Below, piece by piece: positions 17,843 to 25,939 of a DNA stretch of 64,000 nucleotides. Both the position numbers and the translations under genes were made by a program. The stretch comes from Acidobacteriota bacterium (GTDB lineage Bacteria > Acidobacteriota > Blastocatellia > Pyrinomonadales > Pyrinomonadaceae): contig JAIVJV010000007.1 of NCBI GenBank assembly GCA_020199835.1, positions 20,726 through 84,725 on the forward strand, read 5' to 3'. The notes under the pieces were generated by a model, which did no database searches, was not told the DNA's origin, and was given only the letters and a program-made list of their open reading frames with translations. The first letter of the stretch is position 1; the number at the start of each line of letters is the position of its first letter.

Positions 17843-18642
17843 ACTGTCAAAGATTCGAGCAGTTGGTTAGTGAGTTGGCGCGCGGCCAGATGATGGAAGC
17901 TGAGGTGCGGTCGGAAGCGCTGGCGCATAGTGAAAACTGTGAGCACTGCCTCGCGCGTTTGCGCGATGAAGAGAAACTCACGCGCGGGTTGCAGTTGCTG
18001 GCGGCTGAGATGGAAACGCTGGAAGCACCCGCGGAGATGGAGCTTAAGTTACGTGAAGCGTATCGAACGCGTCACGTTGCGGCTCCGGTGGCGGCTAATT
18101 CGTCAGGCAACTCAGCGCGCTCGCGTTATTGGCTCGTCGCCGTCGCCGCGATGTTGCTCGTGGCGTTGACTGTCGCAGGAATGTGGTGGCGTTCAGAAGC
18201 GCCGCAGCAGACGGTCGCAGAAAAGTCTCCGCTGAAACCGGTAGAGACGCCAATTGTCCCGGCTGATCCAAGCGGGTCACAAGAGTCAGTTAGCCCCACA
18301 CAGCCCGGTTCGCAAGACGTGCAGTATCGTGCTGGAAATGAACCACCCAAACGGCCCACACCAAAGGTCAACAAGCGCAACAGCGTAACTCGCAAACCCG
18401 AAGCTCAGCTCGCGAATCACGCCACGAACGAGATCGCCACTGACTTCATGCCGCTCGGCGGCGGCGATGTGAACGCGGTGGTTCTGCAGGATGGCGGACA
18501 GATCATTCGCGTCAGGCTGCGCCGTTCAGAGTTGTTAAGGTTTGGTTTTCCCGTAAACATGGAACGTTATAACGAGAACGTTAAAGCAGATGTCTTAGTG
18601 GGGGTCGATGGACTGGCCCGTGCCATACGTTTTGTTCAATGA
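17839..18642 (+). CDS. Membrane anti-sigma factor with zf-HC2 domain
   Basis: The expected partner of the sigma factor. The N-terminal cytoplasmic part has the zinc-binding anti-sigma motif ending HSENCEHC (H-x3-C-x2-C) and a helical sigma-binding region up to about residue 75. One membrane helix follows (WLVAVAAMLLVALTVAGMWW, about residues 97-116), then a Pro/Ser/Gln-rich periplasmic linker and a conserved tail IIRVRLRRSELLRFGFPVN. The ATG at 17839 overlaps the sigma stop by ATGA and is preferred over the GTG at 17830. Periplasmic release of this protein probably triggers the response. Confidence 0.88.
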   Translation: MNCQRFEQLVSELARGQMMEAEVRSEALAHSENCEHCLARLRDEEKLTRGLQLLAAEMETLEAPAEMELKLREAYRTRHVAAPVAANSSGNSARSRYWLVAVAAMLLVALTVAGMWWRSEAPQQTVAEKSPLKPVETPIVPADPSGSQESVSPTQPGSQDVQYRAGNEPPKRPTPKVNKRNSVTRKPEAQLANHATNEIATDFMPLGGGDVNAVVLQDGGQIIRVRLRRSELLRFGFPVNMERYNENVKADVLVGVDGLARAIRFVQ

Positions 18643-18655
18643 AAGGAAAAGAGCG

Positions 18656-19699
18656 ATGAAAAGAGTACTTGGAATTCTGGTTGCGGCGACGGTAACCGCG
18701 TCAGGATTTACGTCGATAGCGTTTGCGCAGCAGCCGCAGACCATCCGTGAAGAGATCTTGCTGAGACAGGCGCGGATTTTCCAGGGGCCGGAAGGCGCGC
18801 CGCTGCCGCCGCCCGGAGCTGACTTTGTGTTTATCTCGTCGGAAAATTTCGGCGGCAAGGTCATCAAAGGCGCGCCGTATTCAGCGGAAGCCGTGACTGA
18901 ATCAGTGCAGACACTTGCCGACGGCAATCGCATCGTTAACAAGATGACGAGCCAGGTTTTTCGTGACAGTGAAGGACGCACGCGACGCGAACAGACGCTG
19001 AAAGGTCTCGGTGGCGTCGGCACCGGTGAAGAGCCCTTGCAGACGATCTTCATCAACGATCCCGTTGCCCGTGTGACTTATTCATTGGACACGCGCACGC
19101 ACACCGCGCACAAGAGCATGCCGTTCAGATTTCAAGTGACCTCGAAAGCCGGAGCACCCGCTGAAAATCAACGGTTCGAATATAAAGTCGGCTCGGGCTC
19201 GAACACGGTCACAACGGCTAACGTAGTCGTGGGTGCACCACTCAACGCGCCGCCACACGCAGGAACACGTGTGGCGCCGCCAGCGGAAGTAGAGCATTTC
19301 AATCTACGCACTGAAGGTGCGTCAGGTTACGTGTTTAGGACCAGGCCCAACACGAACGCAAACGAAGTGAAGGAACAGCTCGGCAAGCAGATGATCGAAG
19401 GCGTCGAAGCGGAAGGTACGCGTACCACCGTAACGATTCCCGCCGGAGAAATCGGTAACGAGCGTCCTATCCAAATCGTTAGTGAACGCTGGTACTCACC
19501 GGAGCTTCAACTCGTCGTAATGACGAAGCACAGCGATCCGCGTTCGGGCGAGACGACTTACAAACTCACGAACATCAACCGCGCGGAACCGGCGAAGACG
19601 TTGTTTGAAGTCCCGCCAGGTTTCAACGTGAAGGAGATGCAGTTCGGCGCTCCGAACAATATCGCGTTGCCACGCAAGAAGCTCGCGAACCCCGAGTAA
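18656..19699 (+). CDS. Exported protein of the ECF sigma operon
   Basis: A 347-residue secreted or periplasmic protein. The signal peptide is KRVLGILVAATVTASGFTSIAFAQ, with the ATG at 18656 supported by AAGGA at 18644-18648; the open frame upstream lacks such a site. The mature region alternates beta-strand-like segments (YSAEAVTESVQTLADGNRIV, GRTRREQTLKGLG) and ends with a lipoprotein-carrier-like part (ERWYSPELQLVVMTKHSDPR). Similar proteins often sit next to ECF sigma/anti-sigma pairs in acidobacteria, but no named function is known. It is probably a target or modulator of the sigma factor. Confidence 0.78.
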   Translation: MKRVLGILVAATVTASGFTSIAFAQQPQTIREEILLRQARIFQGPEGAPLPPPGADFVFISSENFGGKVIKGAPYSAEAVTESVQTLADGNRIVNKMTSQVFRDSEGRTRREQTLKGLGGVGTGEEPLQTIFINDPVARVTYSLDTRTHTAHKSMPFRFQVTSKAGAPAENQRFEYKVGSGSNTVTTANVVVGAPLNAPPHAGTRVAPPAEVEHFNLRTEGASGYVFRTRPNTNANEVKEQLGKQMIEGVEAEGTRTTVTIPAGEIGNERPIQIVSERWYSPELQLVVMTKHSDPRSGETTYKLTNINRAEPAKTLFEVPPGFNVKEMQFGAPNNIALPRKKLANPE

Positions 19700-19707
19700 A
19701 AGCAACC

Positions 19708-19748
19708 CACAGGTTACACGGATTGGAAATCAATCTGTGTAATCTGTG
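19708..19748. repeat. Interspersed hairpin repeat, copy A (terminator between convergent genes)
   Basis: An imperfect palindrome built of CACAG, TTACAC and GATT on the left and their complements on the right, located between two convergent genes. Its minus-strand half reads CACAGATTACACAGATT, which is nearly identical to the repeat at 62220-62254. It probably folds as a bidirectional terminator. Confidence 0.65.
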
Positions 19749-19749
19749 A

Positions 19750-21858
19750 TTACTCTTCCTCTTCGCCGCCGCGAATACGACCTTCAGCTCGCGACTGCTC
19801 CACAATCTTCTGGGCCAACTGACCCGGAACCGGATCATAGTGCGAAAACTGCATGTGGAACGTGCCGCGCGCGGCGGTGATCGAGTTCAGAATCGACTGA
19901 TAGTTGAGCATCTCAGACAACGGCACCTGCGCCTTGATTACCTGCTGCTTCCCACTCGATTCCATTCCCTGCACACGCCCGCGCCGCGAATTTAGATCGC
20001 CCATCAGATCGCCCGCGTATTCCTGCGGCGCAGAAATCTCGACGTCCATGATCGGCTCGAGCAGCGACGGTTTCACCTTCTCCATTGCTGCGCGAAACGC
20101 CTTGCGGCCAGCCGCGCGGAACGAATGTTCGTCGGAGTCGACCGGATGATACGAGCCGTCTACCAACTGCACCTTGAAGTCGACGAGCGGATAGCCGGCA
20201 ATCGCTCCTGACTGCGCGGCTTCAATAATGCCTTTCTCAATCGCGGGCCGGAACTGCTGCGGCACCGAGCCACCGAAGATCTTGTCTTCAAAAACAAACC
20301 CACCGCCACGCGGCATTGGTTCAAACACACACTTGCAGTCACCAAACTGTCCGCGTCCGCCGGTCTGCTTCTTGTGTCTTCCCTGAACCTCGGCGCGCTG
20401 CGTGATCGTTTCTTTGTACGGAACTTTCGGCGGATGCAGCGTCACTTCAACGCCGTAACGCTTCTTCAATTTCTCCACCACGGTTTCGACGTGCAACTGG
20501 CCCGAACCCGAAAGCAGAAATTCTTTCGTCTGCGCGTCGCGGCTGAAGTGCAGCGCCGGATCTTCTTCGAGAATGCGATGCAACGCCGTGCTGATCTTCT
20601 CTTCGTCCTGTCGTGATTTCGGTTCAATCGCAAACGCGATAGCGGCTTCGGGATACTCGACGGCGTCGTAAACGATCTGCGCCTGTCTGTCACACAGCGT
20701 ATCGCCGGTTTGCGTCTCTTTGAGTTTCACACAGGCAATGATGTCGCCGGCGTGAGCTTCGGAAACTTTGTCGAGTTGTTTCCCCTGCATGTTGTGCAGC
20801 GCGCCGAGCCGCTCGGGGACTCCGCGACTGGCATTGAGGGCGTTCGCGTCAGTGTGTAAGTGGCCGCTGATGACTTTGAAAACATTGATGCGCCCGGCGA
20901 AAGGATCAGCGATGGTTCGGAAACAGTAAGCCGAAAACGGTTCGCTATTGCTGTACTTGCGCGGGATTCGTTCCGCCTCCGGACCACCATCGACCGGACG
21001 TCCCCACTCTACTTCGTGATGCGCCGGGTCCGGAGCGTAGTCAACGAGGGCATTCAACAACGCACGCAAGCCAACCTGTGTCGTGCTCGACACCGCGAAG
21101 ACCGGACAGAGTTTGCTCTGTGCGATCGCGTTGTTGATGTTTGGCAGAATGTCTTCTTCGTCAAGCGTGCCCTGTTCGAAATACTTCTCCATCAACTGGT
21201 CGTTGGATTCAGCCACCAGCTCGACCAAACGTTCGCGCGTTTTATCGACGATGTCGCGGCCCTCGCTTGGAATGTCAATCTCTTTCGCTTGTCCATCGGG
21301 ACCGAGTTCGTACGCTTTCATGTGGACCACGTCGACGACGCCGCGAAAGTCCTTCTCTTTTCCGATCGGCAAGGTGAAGGGAATGATTGCTCTACTGAAA
21401 GTTCGTTGTGCGCTGCTCAACGCTTCGCCGAAGTCGGCGTGTTCTTTGTCGAGCTTGTTGATCACCATGACGCGTGGGACCATGAACTCGTTCGCGTAGG
21501 CCCACGTCTTTTCGGTCTGAACTTCGACTCCTTTGACTCCATCGACGACGACGATGGCGCAGTCAGCGACGCGCAGAGCCGGCCGCGCGTGCGCGATGAA
21601 TGCCGCATATCCGGGCGTGTCTATTAAATTGAGTTTGGTATCGCGATGATCGAGATGAGCTAGTGCGGTATTAAGAGTGATTTTACGAGCGATGGAATCT
21701 TCTTCGTAATCCGTGACAGTGGTACCTTCGTCGACTTTTCCCCAGCGCGGTGTGGCTCCGGCGACGTAGAGAAGAGAGCTGATTAGCTGGGTCTTCCCTG
21801 CGTCGCCGTGCCCAATGACAGCGAGGTTTCTGATGGCTTCAGTCGGATAGACTTTCAT
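19750..21858 (-). CDS. fusA: Elongation factor G-like GTPase (EF-G2 type)
   Basis: A 702-residue translational GTPase with all EF-G domains. G1 is GHGDAGKTQ (residues 17-25) where canonical EF-G has AHIDAGKTT; G3 DTPGYAAF and G4 NKLDKEHAD are intact. Domain IV contains GRGQFGDCKCVFEP and the C-terminal domain V SEMLNYQSILNSITAARGTF. The GHGDAGKT loop and stand-alone location (no rpsL, rpsG or tuf nearby) point to the EF-G2 / FusA2-like paralogue and not the main elongation factor. The specific role (recycling, slow translocation or stress) cannot be told from sequence. Confidence 0.9.
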   Translation of the reverse strand: MKVYPTEAIRNLAVIGHGDAGKTQLISSLLYVAGATPRWGKVDEGTTVTDYEEDSIARKITLNTALAHLDHRDTKLNLIDTPGYAAFIAHARPALRVADCAIVVVDGVKGVEVQTEKTWAYANEFMVPRVMVINKLDKEHADFGEALSSAQRTFSRAIIPFTLPIGKEKDFRGVVDVVHMKAYELGPDGQAKEIDIPSEGRDIVDKTRERLVELVAESNDQLMEKYFEQGTLDEEDILPNINNAIAQSKLCPVFAVSSTTQVGLRALLNALVDYAPDPAHHEVEWGRPVDGGPEAERIPRKYSNSEPFSAYCFRTIADPFAGRINVFKVISGHLHTDANALNASRGVPERLGALHNMQGKQLDKVSEAHAGDIIACVKLKETQTGDTLCDRQAQIVYDAVEYPEAAIAFAIEPKSRQDEEKISTALHRILEEDPALHFSRDAQTKEFLLSGSGQLHVETVVEKLKKRYGVEVTLHPPKVPYKETITQRAEVQGRHKKQTGGRGQFGDCKCVFEPMPRGGGFVFEDKIFGGSVPQQFRPAIEKGIIEAAQSGAIAGYPLVDFKVQLVDGSYHPVDSDEHSFRAAGRKAFRAAMEKVKPSLLEPIMDVEISAPQEYAGDLMGDLNSRRGRVQGMESSGKQQVIKAQVPLSEMLNYQSILNSITAARGTFHMQFSHYDPVPGQLAQKIVEQSRAEGRIRGGEEEE

Positions 21859-21981
21859 CGATTTTGATCCTTCCAGTGTGGAGATTTTGACGCAGGATAC
21901 CTATCCGCGTCGGTCAAAGGCAAGTTCAGCCGCAGCCATCCATAACCGTCCCTGGCGCATCCAAAGCGCTGGAATAGGAGA

Positions 21982-22728
21982 ATGTTGAAACTCATGTATT
22001 ACCGGAAGTTAGTAGCGTTGGCAGCAGCCCTCGTGATGGTGTTTTCTGCTGTTTGGGTTGCGTCTGCCACGCCGAAAGTTAACGACGAAAACGAGCAGCG
22101 CAGCCTGCAAACAATCGAACCGTTGAACCTGGCGATCCTGATTCAGGACGATCTCGTGCCGCAGGTTGGTAACGAGCTCAAGATAACGCGTGATTTCATT
22201 CGTTCACTGCCGCAAGGTTCGCAGGTGATGGTTGGTTACATCACGGCGGGTTCGCTGCAAGTGAGACAACCGTTCACCACTGACTTGGAGAAGGCAGCGC
22301 GGTCCTTGCGGATTCCGCTTGGCAGCACCGCGAGTTCGCCTTTCAATCCATACGTAGAAGTGGTGGAAGCATTGCGCAAGTTTGATCGTGACGGCGCAAA
22401 CGCCAACGCGATTCTGTTGATTTCTGACGGTCTCGACACATCGCGCGGTTTCGATTCAACCGCCGCGGGTCACACCGTTGACATCGATCGAGCGATCAAA
22501 GAAGCCAACAAGCGCGGCGTATCGATATTCAGTTTCTACGCGCCGTCCGTTGGTTTAACGAGCCACAGCCGTATCGCGGCGAGTTACGGACAAAGTTCGT
22601 TGAATCGCATTTCCAACGAAACTGGTGGCCGAGCATTTTTCCAGGGCACCACTGGTTTCGTAACGTTCAACTCGCACTTCGCGCGCTTGCGCGAGACGTT
22701 GAACAGACAATACGCGCGGGCTCGGTAA
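21982..22728 (+). CDS. Exported VWA-like protein
   Basis: A 248-residue secreted protein with signal peptide LVALAAALVMVFSAVWVASA and a von Willebrand factor A-like fold. The segment NLAILIQDDLVPQVGNELK resembles the first VWA strand with an altered metal site (DD in place of DxSxS), followed by LRKFDRDGANANAILLISDG and DIDRAIKEANKRGVSIFSFY. This matches VWFA-related proteins that are numerous in acidobacteria. AGGAG sits ahead of the ATG. A strong terminator follows, so it is probably monocistronic. Confidence 0.8.
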   Translation: MLKLMYYRKLVALAAALVMVFSAVWVASATPKVNDENEQRSLQTIEPLNLAILIQDDLVPQVGNELKITRDFIRSLPQGSQVMVGYITAGSLQVRQPFTTDLEKAARSLRIPLGSTASSPFNPYVEVVEALRKFDRDGANANAILLISDGLDTSRGFDSTAAGHTVDIDRAIKEANKRGVSIFSFYAPSVGLTSHSRIAASYGQSSLNRISNETGGRAFFQGTTGFVTFNSHFARLRETLNRQYARAR

Positions 22729-22751
22729 TTTCGCACGCGCGGTTTTTCAAT

Positions 22752-22786
22752 GGGGTGGCATTAACCTGCCACCCCTTTTTCTTTTT
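22752..22786 (+). terminator. Rho-independent terminator after the VWA gene
   Basis: GGGGTGGCA (22752-22760), loop TTAACC and TGCCACCCC (22767-22775) form a perfect 9-bp stem followed by TTTTTCTTTTT. Confidence 0.92.
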
Positions 22787-22832
22787 CCGCCGCGGTGATA
22801 AATTAAGCGCCGCCATTTCGTGGCCCACCACC

Positions 22833-23153
22833 GTGCGCGAATATTGTCTCATCGTCGAAGGCGCATATCTCTCTGAAGCTGAGGCCGAGCACGCTCTGCG
22901 CGACCCGTTTATCGAAGACTGGGTGGAACAGAAGGGCCGCTTCCGTCTCCACAACATGGATGAAATTATGATCGCGCCCGGTGTGACGCTCGGTTCGCTG
23001 GGCGTGGTGATGTTGGACGACCGCGTGTTTGAGATCGCGAGCACCGATGCCGACCATCCCCTGACCGAGCACACCGCCAACGCCGTGGCCGAAGCATTGC
23101 GACGCCAGGGCATGTTTGACGACATCAAAATCGAGCCCCGCCCTGAAGAGTAA
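22833..23153 (+). CDS. Small protein of unknown function upstream of macrodomain gene
   Basis: About 106 residues with no signal peptide. The segment REYCLIVEGAYLSEAEAEHA and the final EALRRQGMFDDIKIEPRPEE suggest an alpha/beta soluble protein, but no family was recognised. The frame is open from 22755, yet that stretch covers a terminator hairpin, so a GTG at 22833 is the more sensible start; no good ribosome-binding site is visible. It ends 4 bases before the macrodomain gene and is likely co-transcribed with it. Confidence 0.62.
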   Translation: MREYCLIVEGAYLSEAEAEHALRDPFIEDWVEQKGRFRLHNMDEIMIAPGVTLGSLGVVMLDDRVFEIASTDADHPLTEHTANAVAEALRRQGMFDDIKIEPRPEE

Positions 23154-23157
23154 TCCG

Positions 23158-23703
23158 ATGACGCAGTTGTTTTTAGAAGACCGTGTCGTGGTTGTCGTCG
23201 GCGATCTAACGCGAGAGAACGTGGACGCGATCGTCAACGCCGCGAACTCCTCTCTGCTCGGCGGCGGTGGGGTTGACGGCGCTATTCATCGCGCAGGTGG
23301 ACCGCAGATCCTTCAACGGTGTCGCGAAATCCGGAAAACGCGTTATCCCGACGGCTTACCGATCGGTGAGGCGGTGATTACGAGTGGCGGAAATCTACCG
23401 GCGCGATACGTGATTCACACGGTTGGGCCGATTTACGGCAACGATCCCGAGCGCGAGTCGGAGTTGCTCGCCGCCGCTTATCGCAATTCGTTGACCCTCG
23501 CCGTTCAGCACGCCCTCACTTCGATTGCTTTTCCTTCCATTTCCACCGGCGTTTACGGCTATCCAAAGCACGAAGCCGCTGCCATTTCCTCGCGCGCAAT
23601 CAAAGAGTTTCTAAAGCTGGATCAGTCGGTCCAGCAGGTTCGCCTGGTGTTTTTCCACGACGCGGACGCGCGGGTGTTTCTGGAGCACCACGAATTGGAG
23701 TAG
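23158..23703 (+). CDS. Macrodomain protein (O-acetyl-ADP-ribose deacetylase type)
   Basis: A single-domain macro protein of 181 residues. It binds ADP-ribose and probably removes O-acetyl or ADP-ribosyl groups. Signatures are VDAIVNAANSSLLGGGGVDG, AIHRAGG, GEAVITSGGNLPARYVIH, VGP and the phosphate-binding loop SISTGVYGYPKHEAA, as in the MacroD/YmdB group. The ATG at 23158 gives the usual N-terminus; an upstream in-frame ATG at 23116 lies in the preceding gene. Confidence 0.95.
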   Translation: MTQLFLEDRVVVVVGDLTRENVDAIVNAANSSLLGGGGVDGAIHRAGGPQILQRCREIRKTRYPDGLPIGEAVITSGGNLPARYVIHTVGPIYGNDPERESELLAAAYRNSLTLAVQHALTSIAFPSISTGVYGYPKHEAAAISSRAIKEFLKLDQSVQQVRLVFFHDADARVFLEHHELE

Positions 23704-23752
23704 ACTCTTCGGTTTTGTGACCACGTCTGGTTGAGGCTGGAAACTGAAACGG

Positions 23753-25906
23753 ATGATTGAAGCGTCTGAAATCGAAAACCGTGGAGCGGCGCAGCAGAAT
23801 CCACTGCCTGCGCCGCTCGCGCCATTGGAGCGCTTAGCGTGGAATTACTGGTGGAGTTGGGCCGCTGACGGCGCCGGCATTTTCCGCGACCTCGATCCGG
23901 AGATCTGGCAAGAGTGTGAAAACAATGCCCGGCAACTGCTCGCGAAAACATCGGCTTATCGTCTGGCCGAGGCGGCTACGGATCCGGTTTATCTCGAACG
24001 CGTCCGACGCCTCGACGAGAGTTTTCAGTCGTACATGACTTCCGGCTCCGGTTGGACCATCGACGATCTGAAGATCACTCACGAACATCCGGTTGCTTAT
24101 TTCTGCGCCGAGTTTGGCATACACAATTCGTTGCCGCTCTATTCCGGTGGTCTCGGCATACTCGCCGGCGACCATCTCAAGTCAGCCAGCGATCTTCGTT
24201 TGCCGCTCATCGCGGTCGGTTTGCTCTATCGCTACGGCTACTTTCGCCAGCGGCTGCGCAACGATGGTTGGCAGGAGGAACACTACGGCGAAACGTTTCC
24301 CAACGACCTGCCGATAACGCAGATCAAAAACGCAGATGGCACACCGATGCGAATCGAAGTCTCGATTCGCGAACGCAACGTGCTGGCCCAGGTGTGGCGC
24401 GCGGATGTTGGTACCGTTCAGCTTTATTTGCTCGATACGAATATTCCCGAGAACGTCGAAACCGATCGTTGGGTGACAGGGCATCTCTATGGCGGCGATC
24501 GAGAAACACGAATCGTGCAGGAGATGTTGCTCGGAATCGGTGGTGTGCGTTTGTTGCGCAAGCTCGGCGTGACGCCGCACGTTTATCATCTGAACGAAGG
24601 TCACTCCGCGTTTCTGACGCTTGAGCTCGCGCGCGAAGTGATTGAGCAACAGCAGCTGAAAATGAAGGACGCGATTCCCGTTGTGCGGCAGCAATGCGTT
24701 TTCACGACGCATACGCCGGTTGCTGCGGGGAACGATGAGTTTGACTCAGCGCTCGTTGTGCGCGCGTTTGGCAAAGAGTATTTGCAGCAGCTTGGTTTAA
24801 CAGAAGAAGAGTTTCTCGCGTTGGGCCGTGTCGATGCGAACAACAAGGCAGAGCGGTATGGGTTGACGCCGCTTGCGATCCGCATGAGTCGCTCGACAAA
24901 TGGCGTGAGTCTCAAGCACGGCGAAGTGTCGCGCGCGCTGTGGCAGAAGCTCTGGCCCGACAAGAAACTCGAAGAGATACCGATCATGCATATCACGAAT
25001 GGCGTTCACGCGCCGACGTGGGTGTCGCCTTTGTTGCGTTATCTGTTTGAGAAGTACATCGGAGCGGATTGGGAAAAGAAACTGCGCGAGCAGGATGTTT
25101 GGAAAGAGGCAGTGTTGCGCATTTCCGACGAGGAGTTGTGGATCGCGCATTCGCTTTTGAAGGAACGTCTGATCGCGTTTGTTCGACATCGCACGACGCA
25201 CTCGCGCCTCGCGGCGGGTGAAAAAGCTGACTACATCGAAGCAGCGAAGACCATGTTTGATCACGAAGCGTTGACGATCGGATTCGCGCGCCGAGTAGCA
25301 GGATACAAACGATGGAATCTTCTGTTGAGCGACCAGCAGCGCCTGTTGCGTCTGATCAATAACGAAGAGCGTCCGGTGCAGTTTGTGTTTGCCGGCAAGG
25401 CGCATCCGCAGGATGAAGGATCGAAGCTCGTGTTAAAGCAGTTGGCCCAGTGGAAATACGATCCGGCGGTCAGACATCGCGCCGTGTTCCTGGAAGACTA
25501 CGATCAGGAGATCGCGCGGCAGCTAGTGCAGTCGGTTGACGTTTGGCTCAACGTGCCACGCCGGCCCATGGAAGCGTCGGGAACCAGCGGTGAAAAAGTG
25601 GCGATCAATGGCGGGCTCAACCTGTCGATCCTCGATGGCTGGTGGCTCGAAGGTTACGACGGCAATAATGGTTTTGCGATCGGCAATGGCACTGACGCAA
25701 CGGAAGTAGCGGCGATCGATGCGCTCGATGCGGAGTCGCTCTACCGGACGATCGAGCAGGACGTTGTTCCGATCTTTTACAATCGCGACAGCAGCGGACT
25801 GCCACGGCAATGGATCGCGATGATGAAGCGCGCAATTCAAACGCTCGCGCCGGAATACAACAGCAACCGGATGGTTGAAGACTACGTGCGCCGCATTTAC
25901 TCGTAG
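23753..25906 (+). CDS. glgP: Alpha-glucan (glycogen) phosphorylase
   Basis: Releases glucose-1-phosphate from alpha-1,4-glucan. The 717-residue length and the features LERLAWNYWWSW, EFGIHNSLPLYSGGLGILAGD and VYHLNEGHSAFLTLE place it in the short GlgP type (TIGR02094) found in bacteria and archaea. The pyridoxal-phosphate site is preserved as EASGTSGEKVAINGGLNLS (lysine near residue 614). The regulatory N-terminal extension of animal enzymes is absent. The adjacent kinase gene starts 33 bases later; no other glycogen genes are in the window. Confidence 0.95.
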   Translation: MIEASEIENRGAAQQNPLPAPLAPLERLAWNYWWSWAADGAGIFRDLDPEIWQECENNARQLLAKTSAYRLAEAATDPVYLERVRRLDESFQSYMTSGSGWTIDDLKITHEHPVAYFCAEFGIHNSLPLYSGGLGILAGDHLKSASDLRLPLIAVGLLYRYGYFRQRLRNDGWQEEHYGETFPNDLPITQIKNADGTPMRIEVSIRERNVLAQVWRADVGTVQLYLLDTNIPENVETDRWVTGHLYGGDRETRIVQEMLLGIGGVRLLRKLGVTPHVYHLNEGHSAFLTLELAREVIEQQQLKMKDAIPVVRQQCVFTTHTPVAAGNDEFDSALVVRAFGKEYLQQLGLTEEEFLALGRVDANNKAERYGLTPLAIRMSRSTNGVSLKHGEVSRALWQKLWPDKKLEEIPIMHITNGVHAPTWVSPLLRYLFEKYIGADWEKKLREQDVWKEAVLRISDEELWIAHSLLKERLIAFVRHRTTHSRLAAGEKADYIEAAKTMFDHEALTIGFARRVAGYKRWNLLLSDQQRLLRLINNEERPVQFVFAGKAHPQDEGSKLVLKQLAQWKYDPAVRHRAVFLEDYDQEIARQLVQSVDVWLNVPRRPMEASGTSGEKVAINGGLNLSILDGWWLEGYDGNNGFAIGNGTDATEVAAIDALDAESLYRTIEQDVVPIFYNRDSSGLPRQWIAMMKRAIQTLAPEYNSNRMVEDYVRRIYS

Positions 25907-25939
25907 TCGCACCACAGCTAGACTACTCCCCGGTTTTCC

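Noticed and set aside
24052..24624. 190-codon open frame on the plus strand inside glgP
   Set aside because: Alternate frame of a clear glycogen phosphorylase, with Arg/Ser-rich translation.
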